A DNA stretch of 57,174 bases, taken from the NCBI GenBank assembly GCA_934098505.1, contig CAKOOR010000008.1, positions 1-57,174 of the forward strand, read 5' to 3'. Position 1 is the first letter of the stretch; every line of letters begins with the position of its first letter. The DNA comes from an uncultured Bacilli bacterium. Lineage in GTDB: Bacteria > Bacillota_I > Bacilli_A > RF39 > UBA660. Made by a program: the position numbers and the translations under genes. A model generated the notes under the pieces. It worked only from the letters and a program-made list of their open reading frames with translations. It did not search any database and was not told the DNA's origin. Positions 51,101-57,174 of this stretch are shown piece after piece.

Positions 51101-52483
51101 ATGAAAAGGTTTGATAAGAATAAGTATTTAAAAAAAATCAAAATTAAAAGATGGTTAAGTAATTATTCTAGATATCTTTATCTAGGTTTATCTTGCATAT
51201 TAGTTTGTACTTTGGGAGTATACTTAGCTTATTCTAAATTCTTTGTATCTAAAGAAGAAGCGGTTATTAAAACAACGGTTGGTAATTTCACTCAAGACGA
51301 TGTCGTAATTGGTGCTTATTTAGATGGAGAATATTCCAGTACTATTCCTGATAAGGATGATGGTTATGTAGTTGAAAAAGTCGTTTGTGATAATGGGGCA
51401 ACTGGCGAGTGGAATAATGATAAATGGGGTTTACTTACGACTAATTTATCTAAACGTGCAAAATGTAATGTTTATTTTAAAAAAGTTGTATCTAAGGTTC
51501 CTGATATTATAGCTACAGTGGATACTTCTGGTAAGTGCCCAACTATGAATGCAGATGGTTCTGTCAGTGTAACAGCAAAAGAAGTAACTAATGGTTATTT
51601 ATGTAAGGCTAAAGATTCTTATGGTGATTCATATTATTATCGTGGTAATGTAACCAATAACTATGTCAAATTTGCTGATAAATATTGGCGTATTGTAAGA
51701 ATTAATGGTGATGGTACAGTTCGTGTAATTTATGATGGAACCAGTTCTCATGCAAACGGCGAGTCAAGTAGTGATCGTCAAATAGGTACGAGTGCGTTTA
51801 ATAGGAGTTATAATGATAATGCCTATGTTGGCTATATGTATGGAGCGACTGGTGCCTCAACGTATGCAACAGCTCATGCCAATACCAATGACTCAACAAT
51901 CAAGGCTTACATAGATAATTGGTATAAGGCAAATATTTTAGGAACTGCCAATGAAGAATATTTAGCTGATAATATTTTTTGTAACGATCGTTCAATAAGT
52001 AGTAATAAACCAAGTAGTAGTTTTAATAACTTAGGATATGGAGCAAATGCGACAGCATATAGATGGTATTATTTTGCAAATAGTTCATATAATAACAAAA
52101 TGATGTTAACGTGTCCGCAACAAAATGATGCCTTTACAGTAAGTGATACAATTAATGGCAATGGAGCTTTAACGTATCCCATCGGCCTTTTGAGTATGGA
52201 TGAAATAGTACTAGCCGGTGGATGGTCTACTAGCAGTGGATGGTCTACTAGCAATAGTGGTTATTACTTATACTCTGGGCAAGTTTGGTGGGCTTCCTCG
52301 CCGTTCAGCTTCGATGGTAACAACGCTTTCGTGCGTGGCGTGCTTTCGAATGGCAATGCGAACCTCGACTGCTACGTGAACAGCGCTAGCGGGGTTCGGC
52401 CAGTTTTCAATCTGAAGGCTGATGCACTGGCACAAGGCTCAGGGACAGCATCTGACCCATATCGCATTTCTCTGAATAGCTGA
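51101..52483 (+). CDS. Anchored surface protein with lectin-like C-terminal domain (second phase-variable candidate)
   Basis: A 460-aa protein with a basic N terminus, a membrane segment at about 26-47 and an outer part. A small domain (about 55-128) precedes the shared C-terminal domain, which begins YYYRGNVTNNYVKFADKYWRIVRINGDG near 181. It contains NDNAYVGYMYG and LTYPIGLLSMDEI, as in the protein at 36447. A six-residue tandem repeat GWSTSS/GWSTSN lies near 374-385. The last part, VWWASSP...NGNAN...GVRPVFNLKADA, looks like a variable region. AGAGGTTAACA precedes ATG. It is related in style to DUF6273 and the C-type lectin folds of retroelement targets; the ligand is unknown. Confidence 0.85.
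   Translation: MKRFDKNKYLKKIKIKRWLSNYSRYLYLGLSCILVCTLGVYLAYSKFFVSKEEAVIKTTVGNFTQDDVVIGAYLDGEYSSTIPDKDDGYVVEKVVCDNGATGEWNNDKWGLLTTNLSKRAKCNVYFKKVVSKVPDIIATVDTSGKCPTMNADGSVSVTAKEVTNGYLCKAKDSYGDSYYYRGNVTNNYVKFADKYWRIVRINGDGTVRVIYDGTSSHANGESSSDRQIGTSAFNRSYNDNAYVGYMYGATGASTYATAHANTNDSTIKAYIDNWYKANILGTANEEYLADNIFCNDRSISSNKPSSSFNNLGYGANATAYRWYYFANSSYNNKMMLTCPQQNDAFTVSDTINGNGALTYPIGLLSMDEIVLAGGWSTSSGWSTSNSGYYLYSGQVWWASSPFSFDGNNAFVRGVLSNGNANLDCYVNSASGVRPVFNLKADALAQGSGTASDPYRISLNS
52220..52255 (+). repeat. 18-bp tandem duplication within the second surface gene
   Basis: Two near-identical 18-bp units (beginning GGATGGTCTACTAGCA) encode GWSTSS and GWSTSN just before the variable region. Confidence 0.8.
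52285..52412 (+). other. Candidate variable region of a diversity-generating retroelement target
   Basis: From the SSP motif on, G+C jumps to about half or more by eye, against roughly a quarter to a third nearby. The encoded pattern NGNAN-LDCY-VNSAS-GVRPV matches the usual N-rich template with variable residues at Asn positions: CTC, GAC, TGC and TAC can all come from AAC by changing only adenines. The conserved GVRPV end is the usual boundary. No template copy or reverse transcriptase is in the window. Confidence 0.6.
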
Positions 52484-52543
52484 CAGTTTTTTTCAAAGCC
52501 TTATAAATACTAGGCTGAAGGCTGTCAAAAGTTCGCCCACCTA
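52463..52543 (+). repeat. 81-bp repeat, copy 1 (end of surface gene plus hairpin)
   Basis: Begins in the last codons (CGC ATT TCT CTG AAT AGC TGA) and continues through a hairpin GACAG...CTGTC enclosing AGCCT / AGGCT. Copy 2 at 53958-54038 has the same length and differs at about eight positions. Confidence 0.85.
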
Positions 52544-52589
52544 CTTAGTATTTTGGCAAAATAATACAATGTTTAAAAAAATATTTAAA

Positions 52590-52640
52590 AAAGCTGTGTT
52601 TTTGACACAGCAACGCACTCCGCCTTATGGTGGAGTTTTA
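52590..52640 (+). other. Two GC-richer hairpins before the insertion sequence
   Basis: GCTGTG-TTTTTGA-CACAGC is followed closely by ACTCCGCC-TTAT-GGTGGAGT and TTTT. The second can act as a terminator for the surface gene. Their base content is unlike the flanks and suggests a mobile-element or retroelement remnant. Confidence 0.5.
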
Positions 52641-52647
52641 AAAAACT

Positions 52648-53931
52648 CGTTTATAATATGAATTTACTATATGTCATAGAGTATAAATTTAAAACTTAAT
52701 TTTACATATTTTAGAGATTCAAAAGCTCGATGGAATAAGGTTAAGCCTGTATTAAATAACGACTTTATTCTGATTTTAATGCCACGAACTTTAGTGTAAG
52801 TTTTAATCTTAGTATGCTTATAACATCTTGTGTTTTTAGAATAGTCAGATCCTAGAATAGTTAAATATAGAACACCAATACAAGCAAAACAATACATTGA
52901 TTTGAAGTAATCTAAAGAACAATTAACTGTATTTTCAAGATAAAAGCCATTAGATTTCTGATTTTTAAATACTGATTCTATACCGCCAAAGCGATAACTG
53001 TAATCTTTAATGGCACGTTTAGAATTTCCATTTGTAACAAGAATCCAAGGATCATCAGTATCAATGGAATCACTTATGACAATGTTGGTAATATACTTAT
53101 CTTCTGTAAATTCAATTTCATTGTAAGTTTTGGCATGATATTTGTATTTTGGCAATTCATTTAGCCATTTCCAAATTTTATGACCTTCTTTTTTGTCGAA
53201 GTGTAGTACTTTGATGTTTTTCTTTAGTCTCAAAATATAGGTGTGTCCGAGAGAATTGATATGTTTCATTAAGCCAAGAGAATTAAACCACCTGTCAGCA
53301 AGAAAAATTAAATCAAAGTTATTGTTAAAAAGTTTTGAAACATAAGTTATGCCAGATTTTATAAGTTCTTCTTGGTAAGCTTCCGGACATTCTTTACCTT
53401 TAAAACACCTAAACCAAAGAGGAATACCTTGTTTACCAACACGCATTGTAATCATAAAAACAGTATAATTGTCTCTACAAAACATATGATCAAAGATAAT
53501 GTGAACTCTTTTGTCGTTGTGTTTCTTTTTATAATTGGCAATTACATACTTAATGATTTCATCATAAAAATCATATAAATTAAAATATTTATTTGTAAAT
53601 AATCTTTTAATTCTTTTGATAATAGATTCAATTTGAACAAGAGAAAAATCATCCTTAAGAACTTTAGCAATATCTAAAGGAACAAGAGATTCAGAAGCAA
53701 TCATACCATGAAGGATAAAAGGAATAATCTTAAGTTGAGTTTTCCTCATACTTGGCATAATTTTTTGAAAAAATTTTTCAAAACCTCTTGCTATATATTT
53801 TTGAGTATTATATACTTTGTTCATACAACCACCAATCATTTCTAGTTTCAAATTAATGATATCAAAAAGTGGTTGTATAATCAATTTTAAGATACAAAAC
53901 AGGTAAGAGATGATTTTATCTGTTTTTTAAT
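52648..53931 (-). mobile_element. Insertion sequence, IS4-like, with 13-bp flanking direct repeat
   Basis: The transposase gene lies between two copies of GTTTTAAAAAACT (52635-52647 and 53932-53944), which could be a target duplication of the size IS4 elements make. The repeat is nearly palindromic and AT-rich, so it could also be part of the ends; I could not find convincing longer terminal inverted repeats. It sits between the two 81-bp repeats. Confidence 0.6.
52667..53839 (-). CDS. IS4-family-like DDE transposase
   Basis: The reading frame can start as far up as 53884, but the Met at about 53824 (MNKVYNTQKYIARGFEKFF, after GGTTGT) is the natural N terminus; I leave the limit approximate. 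The DDE triad is visible: Asp in HIIFDHMF, Asp in LIFLADRWFNS, and the YSYRFGGIESVFKNQKSNG block with the catalytic Glu, like the YREK region of IS4 transposases. The C-terminal part is Lys-rich. The frame is complete with no frameshift, so the element may be active. It cuts and rejoins its element ends. Confidence 0.85.
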   Translation of the reverse strand: MIGGCMNKVYNTQKYIARGFEKFFQKIMPSMRKTQLKIIPFILHGMIASESLVPLDIAKVLKDDFSLVQIESIIKRIKRLFTNKYFNLYDFYDEIIKYVIANYKKKHNDKRVHIIFDHMFCRDNYTVFMITMRVGKQGIPLWFRCFKGKECPEAYQEELIKSGITYVSKLFNNNFDLIFLADRWFNSLGLMKHINSLGHTYILRLKKNIKVLHFDKKEGHKIWKWLNELPKYKYHAKTYNEIEFTEDKYITNIVISDSIDTDDPWILVTNGNSKRAIKDYSYRFGGIESVFKNQKSNGFYLENTVNCSLDYFKSMYCFACIGVLYLTILGSDYSKNTRCYKHTKIKTYTKVRGIKIRIKSLFNTGLTLFHRAFESLKYVKLSFKFILYDI

Positions 53932-53944
53932 GTTTTAAAAAACT

Positions 53945-53987
53945 GTCCAGTTATAAGCGCATTTCTCTGAATAGCTGACAGTTTTTC
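53945..53987 (+). pseudogene. Remnant of the 3' end of a paralogous surface gene
   Basis: Read in the frame matching copy 1, this encodes a short stretch SSYKRISLNS then TGA, close to the SDPYRISLNS end of the gene at 51101. Only the last codons remain to the right of the insertion sequence. This suggests that a second, tandem surface gene was here and was mostly lost, perhaps with the insertion. Confidence 0.5.
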
Positions 53988-54038
53988 TCAAAGCCCTATA
54001 AATACTGGGTTGAAGTTTGTCAAAAGTTCGCTCAACTA
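53958..54038 (+). repeat. 81-bp repeat, copy 2
   Basis: About 90 percent identical to 52463-52543. Its hairpin keeps pairing through paired changes: AGCCT / AGGCT becomes AGCCC / GGGTT, and the outer stem pairs GACAG with TTGTC. From 54039 to 54208 I see only AT-rich sequence without a gene. Confidence 0.8.
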
Positions 54039-54208
54039 ACTATAATATAGTATATGATTATAAATTCTTAATAACTATAATAAAGAAAGTGATAAGCTAA
54101 ATATATTTTAAGCAAAGGAAAGTATTGATTATATTGTGATAATTATAAGATAAGTAATTGTTTGATTTAAAGAATATCATGAGAATCTAAAGATTGTTAT
54201 AAAATAAA

Positions 54209-54233
54209 AAGACATTCGATTAACGAAAGTCTT
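54209..54233 (-). terminator. Terminator of the ferredoxin gene
   Basis: On the minus strand AAGACTTTCG pairs with CGAATGTCTT with one mismatch, followed by TTTATTTT; it overlaps the stop codon. Confidence 0.65.
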
Positions 54234-54456
54234 AAGCTGCAACAGGTTCAGCTACTGTATCAGTTTCTTCTTCAGCTAATTTAATAGCACTCACTGGACA
54301 ACTATCAACAACATTTTTTAAAGTTTCACTTTCAAGATTCTCTTGACTTTTAACTTCTGATAAACCATTATCATTTATCATAAAATGTTCTTCATCCATG
54401 GCAGCACACATACCACAACCAATACAAACATTATCATCTACTATTAATTTTTTCAT
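54232..54456 (-). CDS. Ferredoxin, single [4Fe-4S] cluster
   Basis: A 74-aa electron carrier. The cluster ligands are C11, C14, C17 (CIGCGMC) and C53 (SCPVSAI); the second cluster of the bacterial 2[4Fe-4S] type is absent, as in Bacillus-type ferredoxins. An acidic, Val/Ala-rich tail follows. AGGAGGAAAAATA precedes ATG, and TATAAT on the minus strand (54480-54475) is the likely -10 box. It may supply electrons to radical SAM or Fe-S enzymes such as that at 38536. Confidence 0.95.
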   Translation of the reverse strand: MKKLIVDDNVCIGCGMCAAMDEEHFMINDNGLSEVKSQENLESETLKNVVDSCPVSAIKLAEEETDTVAEPVAA

Positions 54457-54571
54457 TATTTTTCCTCCTATGTAATTATACCAATAATTATAGAAAAAAG
54501 TAAATTAGTAATACCAAAAAACGACAAATTATGCTATCATGTTATTAATGAATAGTAATTGAGGTAATGAT

Positions 54572-55573
54572 ATGAACATGAATGATTATAATAATACACC
54601 TAGTCGCTTAAGAAAAAATGCTAATCTTTATAAGAGAATAGATGCTGCTAATATAGATGAAATAGAACCTAAAACTGATGAAGAAGTTATAGAATCTAAT
54701 ACTACGACTATTGATGTAGAAAAATTAAAAAGTATGCTTGATAAAAAATATCGTGATCCTAGTAGTCATACCTTAAAAGATGTTAATCATAAGCCAGTAG
54801 ATAGAGAAATTAATTTAGAGGAAACTAGAGAATATAATTTAGATGATATATTAAATAAAGCTAAGGATAATGATGAAACTGACTATGGAGTTGAACGACT
54901 AAAGAAATTAAGTGATACTAATGTTTCTATTTTAGATGGTTTAAATATTAAAGAAAACGATAAAAGTAGTAAGTTAGAAGAAAAAAATGTTAATAATCAA
55001 AGTAAAGTTAGTAGTGATTCAAAGAAGTTAATTGAACTTATTGATACGATAAATCTAAAAGAACAAGAAGGTTATGATGCTTTATTAAAAGAAAATAGTG
55101 ATAATTATAAAGAGAGTAATGACTTGTTAGATGATTTAGATTTAGAAGATACTAGTTCTAATGAACCAATGGATATGTTAAGTGAATTAACTGGTAATGA
55201 TGATGACACTAAGGTTGTTGGCGCTAAAGTAAAAGATAATGATTTAGATGATACTATTGCAAGATTAGATGATAAAGAGGATAAGTATGATGACATTGAC
55301 TTAGATCATACAGATGATGAATTTGATACTACAGAAGTAGTAAGTAGAGATGATACTTCTGAATTTACAGATAGTATTGAATTAACTACAACGCAAATAT
55401 TTACTAAAGATGATTTTGACGATTTTGATGATTTAAAAGAAGCTACTAAACCACGTATATTTGTTAAGATATTAATATTCTTAATAGTTATTGCTGTTAT
55501 TATAGGAACAGTATTTGTATTAGATAGAATATTAGATTTAGGTATTTTAAGTAGACTAGGAATTAATTTTTAA
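54572..55573 (+). CDS. Acidic tail-anchored protein, unknown function
   Basis: A 333-aa protein. Residues 1-300 are hydrophilic, D/E/N-rich and probably mostly disordered, with repeated LDD/DDT patterns. One membrane segment near 305-324 (IFVKILIFLIVIAVIIGTVFVLD) leaves a short tail LDLGILSRLGINF outside, so the bulk faces the cytoplasm. This arrangement suggests a membrane-tethered scaffold. GAGGTAATGAT gives the ribosome site. Its style recalls the acidic protein at 163. A terminator separates it from the YunB-like gene. Confidence 0.75.
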   Translation: MNMNDYNNTPSRLRKNANLYKRIDAANIDEIEPKTDEEVIESNTTTIDVEKLKSMLDKKYRDPSSHTLKDVNHKPVDREINLEETREYNLDDILNKAKDNDETDYGVERLKKLSDTNVSILDGLNIKENDKSSKLEEKNVNNQSKVSSDSKKLIELIDTINLKEQEGYDALLKENSDNYKESNDLLDDLDLEDTSSNEPMDMLSELTGNDDDTKVVGAKVKDNDLDDTIARLDDKEDKYDDIDLDHTDDEFDTTEVVSRDDTSEFTDSIELTTTQIFTKDDFDDFDDLKEATKPRIFVKILIFLIVIAVIIGTVFVLDRILDLGILSRLGINF

Positions 55574-55586
55574 ATAAATAAGATTT

Positions 55587-55627
55587 AAAAGAGAGAAGAA
55601 AATAAGATAATAATTCTTCTCTTTTAT
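55587..55627 (+). terminator. Rho-independent terminator
   Basis: AAAAGAGAGAAGAA pairs with TTCTTCTCTTTT with a small bulge; T-rich end. Confidence 0.65.
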
Positions 55628-55640
55628 AATATATATTAGT

Positions 55641-56339
55641 ATGAAAAAGTTTAAAAGCCGAAAAAAAGTTAATTTTCTATGGATATATATCATACTAATT
55701 TTATTTGAAGTTATATGGTCAATTAATAGTTTAGGAAAGTTAATAAGTCCTAAGTTAATTAATATTGTTAAGAATAATATTGTTTATTATGATAATTTAT
55801 TAGTTGAAGAATATTTAGATACTCAAGAATTAAGAAGTAATTTAATTGATGATTTAATTTCTTTAGATAAGAATAAGAATGAAGAAATTATGAATATTAA
55901 TATAAATACGGCTAAGTCTTATGAGTTAATGAGTAGTATTGTTAAGGAGTTAAAGAGTAAAAGTAATAGTTATAGTGATATTGATTCTTATGCTAAAAAT
56001 AAAAGAGGTCAAATGGTATTAAGATATCCTATTGGTCTTGCTAGTTCTAATATTTTACTTAATAATTTAGGTTATCGAATTCCTTTAAAGTTAGTTCTTA
56101 ATAGTAATGTTTTAACAGGTATTAAAACTAAAGTAACTAATTATGGTTTAAATAATGCTTTAATTGAAGTTTATTTAAAGGTTAGTTTTGTTTCTAATAT
56201 TATTTATTTTAGTTTAGATGAAGCAGTTAATAGTGATTATGAAATTCTGTTAGCATCGAGAATGATAATGGGTAGGGTACCTGATGTGTTTAATGGTTAT
56301 TTGGAAAAAAATCTTGAAAGTAATAATAGTACGAGTTAA
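55641..56339 (+). CDS. yunB: YunB-like protein (sporulation-associated family)
   Basis: A 232-aa protein with an N-terminal membrane segment (about 12-31). The C-terminal half matches the YunB pattern: YPIGLASSNILLNNLGYRIPLKL, a segment of the type TKVTNYGLNNALIEVYLKV, and ASRMIMGRVPDVF at the end. In Bacillus YunB is a SigE-dependent protein needed for efficient sporulation; its biochemistry is unknown. No other sporulation gene is in the window, so its role here may differ. There is no clear ribosome site, so the start is tentative. Confidence 0.7.
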   Translation: MKKFKSRKKVNFLWIYIILILFEVIWSINSLGKLISPKLINIVKNNIVYYDNLLVEEYLDTQELRSNLIDDLISLDKNKNEEIMNININTAKSYELMSSIVKELKSKSNSYSDIDSYAKNKRGQMVLRYPIGLASSNILLNNLGYRIPLKLVLNSNVLTGIKTKVTNYGLNNALIEVYLKVSFVSNIIYFSLDEAVNSDYEILLASRMIMGRVPDVFNGYLEKNLESNNSTS

Positions 56340-56371
56340 TAACTTAAAAGTTAATAAAAATAGTTAATTTT

Positions 56372-56690
56372 GTAGAATTATACTGGTCTTTGTGGTACCA
56401 TATTGATTAGATACATTTGATTGTTAGGTGTTTTGTCCTCAGTCCATTTTTTAAGTTTTTTTGGAAATGGAAGGAGGTGGTCCTAGATGAAGGAAAAATA
56501 TGGAGTATTTAATTGCTCTTATTGTTATTTTAGTCTTAATAGACAAAATAATAAATTCCGGCAAAAAGGATTAACTAATTATCCTAAAAAAGGGGTAAAG
56601 AGAAAAGCACCGACTCATCGAGATGGTGCTTTTCAACATAACTTTTATGGACTGAGAAGCATCTAACGGACAAAGTCAAATGTATCTCTT
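56372..56690 (+). repeat. Tandem small-peptide locus, copy 1
   Basis: A leader from GTAGAATTATACTGGTCTTTGTGGTACCAT (given here only as a location cue: 56372-56401) is repeated nearly exactly at 56856-56885. It includes TATACT as a candidate -10 box, conserved AGATACATTTGA and CTCAGTCCATTTTTTA, a strong ribosome site and a hydrophobic 24-aa ORF. Confidence 0.8.
56500..56574 (+). CDS. 24-aa hydrophobic peptide, type I toxin candidate
   Basis: The ORF encodes MEYLIALIVILVLI followed by a charged end DKIINSGKKD, a single membrane helix with a basic tail. AAGGA lies five bases before the ATG. A second ATG at 56487 with AGGAGGTGG upstream opens an overlapping frame that may act as a leader. Its near twin at 56985 has the same length and hydrophobic pattern, which supports real coding. 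Size and shape match type I toxins such as Fst or holin-like toxins, but I cannot name a family. Confidence 0.7.
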   Translation: MEYLIALIVILVLIDKIINSGKKD

Positions 56691-56693
56691 TTT
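56597..56693 (+). ncRNA. Candidate antitoxin or regulatory RNA segment
   Basis: It begins with a stem AAAAGCACC / GGTGCTTTT (56603-56633), continues with segments complementary to both peptide leaders (ATGGACTGAG 56647-56656, CATCTAAC 56660-56667, TCAAATGTATCT 56676-56687), and ends in a T run. AAAGAGA near 56597 can pair with TCTCTTT at the end as a terminator base. It may be the 3' end of the copy 1 mRNA or a separate RNA. Confidence 0.5.
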
Positions 56694-56984
56694 TGTTTAA
56701 AGAACAATCAAGTTCTCTCACTAAGTAGTATAGCATATTTTTTATATTTTGCAACTACTTATCATTTTTAATTATATTCAATTTTTGAGTTTTAATACAC
56801 AATTAAGATAATTTAGAAATTATTAAAATAAAATTTAACAAAATGACTTATTAAGGTAGAATTATACTGGTCTTTGTGGTACCATTTTATTAGATACATT
56901 TGATAGTTAGATGTTTTAGCCTCAGTCCATTTTTTAGCTTTTTTAGAAATGGAGAGGTGGTGGTCCATATGAAGGGATACTTTA

Positions 56985-57059
56985 ATGGAGTACTTAGTTG
57001 TACTTATAATCATTCTTGTTTTAATTGCAAGAATATTAGATTCTGGCAACAGAAATTAA
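56985..57059 (+). CDS. 24-aa hydrophobic peptide, second copy
   Basis: Encodes MEYLVVLIIILVLI then ARILDSGNRN, with AAGGG eight bases before the ATG. It matches the copy 1 peptide in length and pattern, with conservative changes (I/V, A/V, K/R, N/D), as expected for a selected coding sequence. An ATG at 56969 opens an overlapping frame as in copy 1. Confidence 0.7.
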   Translation: MEYLVVLIIILVLIARILDSGNRN

Positions 57060-57105
57060 TAGCGATTTTAAGGCAAACGAAAAACATCTACTCAAGCTTG
57101 ATATG

Positions 57106-57140
57106 AACCCCGTTTCTTGGACATAGAAACGAGGTTTTTT
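57106..57140 (+). terminator. Terminator of peptide locus 2
   Basis: AACCCCGTTTCT pairs with AGAAACGAGGTT with one mismatch and a 7-nt loop, followed by T. Confidence 0.8.
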
Positions 57141-57174
57141 ATATGAGCAAATTGAGCTATGAAGATAAAATAAA

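Larger units (their letters stand above)
56856..57140 (+). repeat. Tandem small-peptide locus, copy 2
   Basis: The leader repeats copy 1 with few changes up to the ribosome site. It then encodes the second peptide and ends in a terminator at 57106-57140. TAGATGTTTT (56908-56917) is complementary to AAAACATCTA (57081-57090). Confidence 0.8.

Noticed and set aside
52665..52680. Extra CATAGAGT arm near the transposase stop
   Set aside because: Only one half-site without core or partner arm; it is in the coding end of the transposase.
53372..53578. 68-aa frame opposite the transposase
   Set aside because: Antisense shadow within the transposase catalytic region.
56900..57106. 68-aa frame across the second peptide locus
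   Set aside because: Different frame from the conserved 24-aa peptide, and its N-terminal part covers the untranslated leader; only the ATG at 56969 may serve as a leader start.
1..57174. CRISPR array
   Set aside because: No regularly spaced repeats and no cas genes; the TNGTCAAA elements are too short and belong to the invertible segments.
1..57174. Mycoplasma-type genetic code with TGA as tryptophan
   Set aside because: Several genes end in TGA with another gene starting at once (47-aa ORF, prp), and tryptophan is read from TGG throughout; no gene needs TGA read-through.

Overview
The window looks like a chromosome segment of an uncultured, very AT-rich, low-GC Gram-positive bacterium (Bacilli / RF39 / Mollicutes-like gut lineage; inferred, not proven). 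It carries both PolC and DnaE, RNase Y, L27 with a cleavable N-terminal extension plus its protease Prp, an L21 leader, a tryptophan T-box, tmRNA, a YunB-like protein, and cell-wall enzymes (class A PBP, D,D-carboxypeptidase). TGA is used as a stop, so the code is the standard bacterial one and the cell is walled, unlike Mycoplasma.

Layout. 1-7,000: two small cytoplasmic proteins, tmRNA on the minus strand, a secreted protein and a Cys-rich anchored protein, a small membrane protein, and a 47-aa ORF coupled to an HPt-receiver protein. 7,000-24,200: housekeeping block (recA, class A PBP, rny, an RluB-type pseudouridine synthase, a U32 protein, a processive GT2 glycosyltransferase, dnaE directly followed by polC). 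24,200-28,900: L21 leader-rplU-prp-rpmA, then a HerA-like ATPase and a zinc-ribbon membrane protein. 28,950-35,700: a two-component system followed by acyl-AMP ligase, ACP, phosphopantetheinyl transferase, tandem GT8 glycosyltransferase and PlsC, which together suggest activation of fatty acids on an ACP and building of a (glyco)lipid. 35,745-36,000: a structured non-coding RNA. 38,500-50,640: radical SAM protein, GH31 glucosidase, tRNA-Arg(CCT), D,D-carboxypeptidase, T-box-trpS, an atypical sigma factor and a NifS-type desulfurase. 54,200-57,174: a ferredoxin, a tail-anchored acidic protein, a YunB-like protein and two tandem loci for tiny hydrophobic peptides.

The most unusual system is a pair of surface-protein loci (36.1-38.4 kb and 50.7-52.5 kb). 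Each gene is preceded by a roughly 280-bp segment bounded by perfect inverted repeats of at least 25 bp. The 10-bp arms are the same at both loci but the 5-bp core differs (ATGTA versus TTGTT), so one recombinase could flip each segment without crossing between loci. Each segment holds a matching leftward promoter (TTTAAA, 17 bp, TGnTATATT) and pairs of TNGTCAAA repeats at conserved spacing. As given, both promoters point away from their genes, so both genes would be OFF. The two anchored proteins share a C-terminal domain whose last part is encoded by GC-richer DNA, with residues varying at positions that could derive from AAC/AAT codons, like the variable region of a diversity-generating retroelement target. 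Phase switching by promoter inversion combined with possible targeted hypermutation is the hypothesis most worth testing. No recombinase, reverse transcriptase or template repeat lies in the window.

A second candidate system is the tandem peptide loci at the right end: two 24-aa hydrophobic peptides with near-identical leaders, and between them an RNA segment complementary to both leaders, resembling a type I toxin-antitoxin arrangement.
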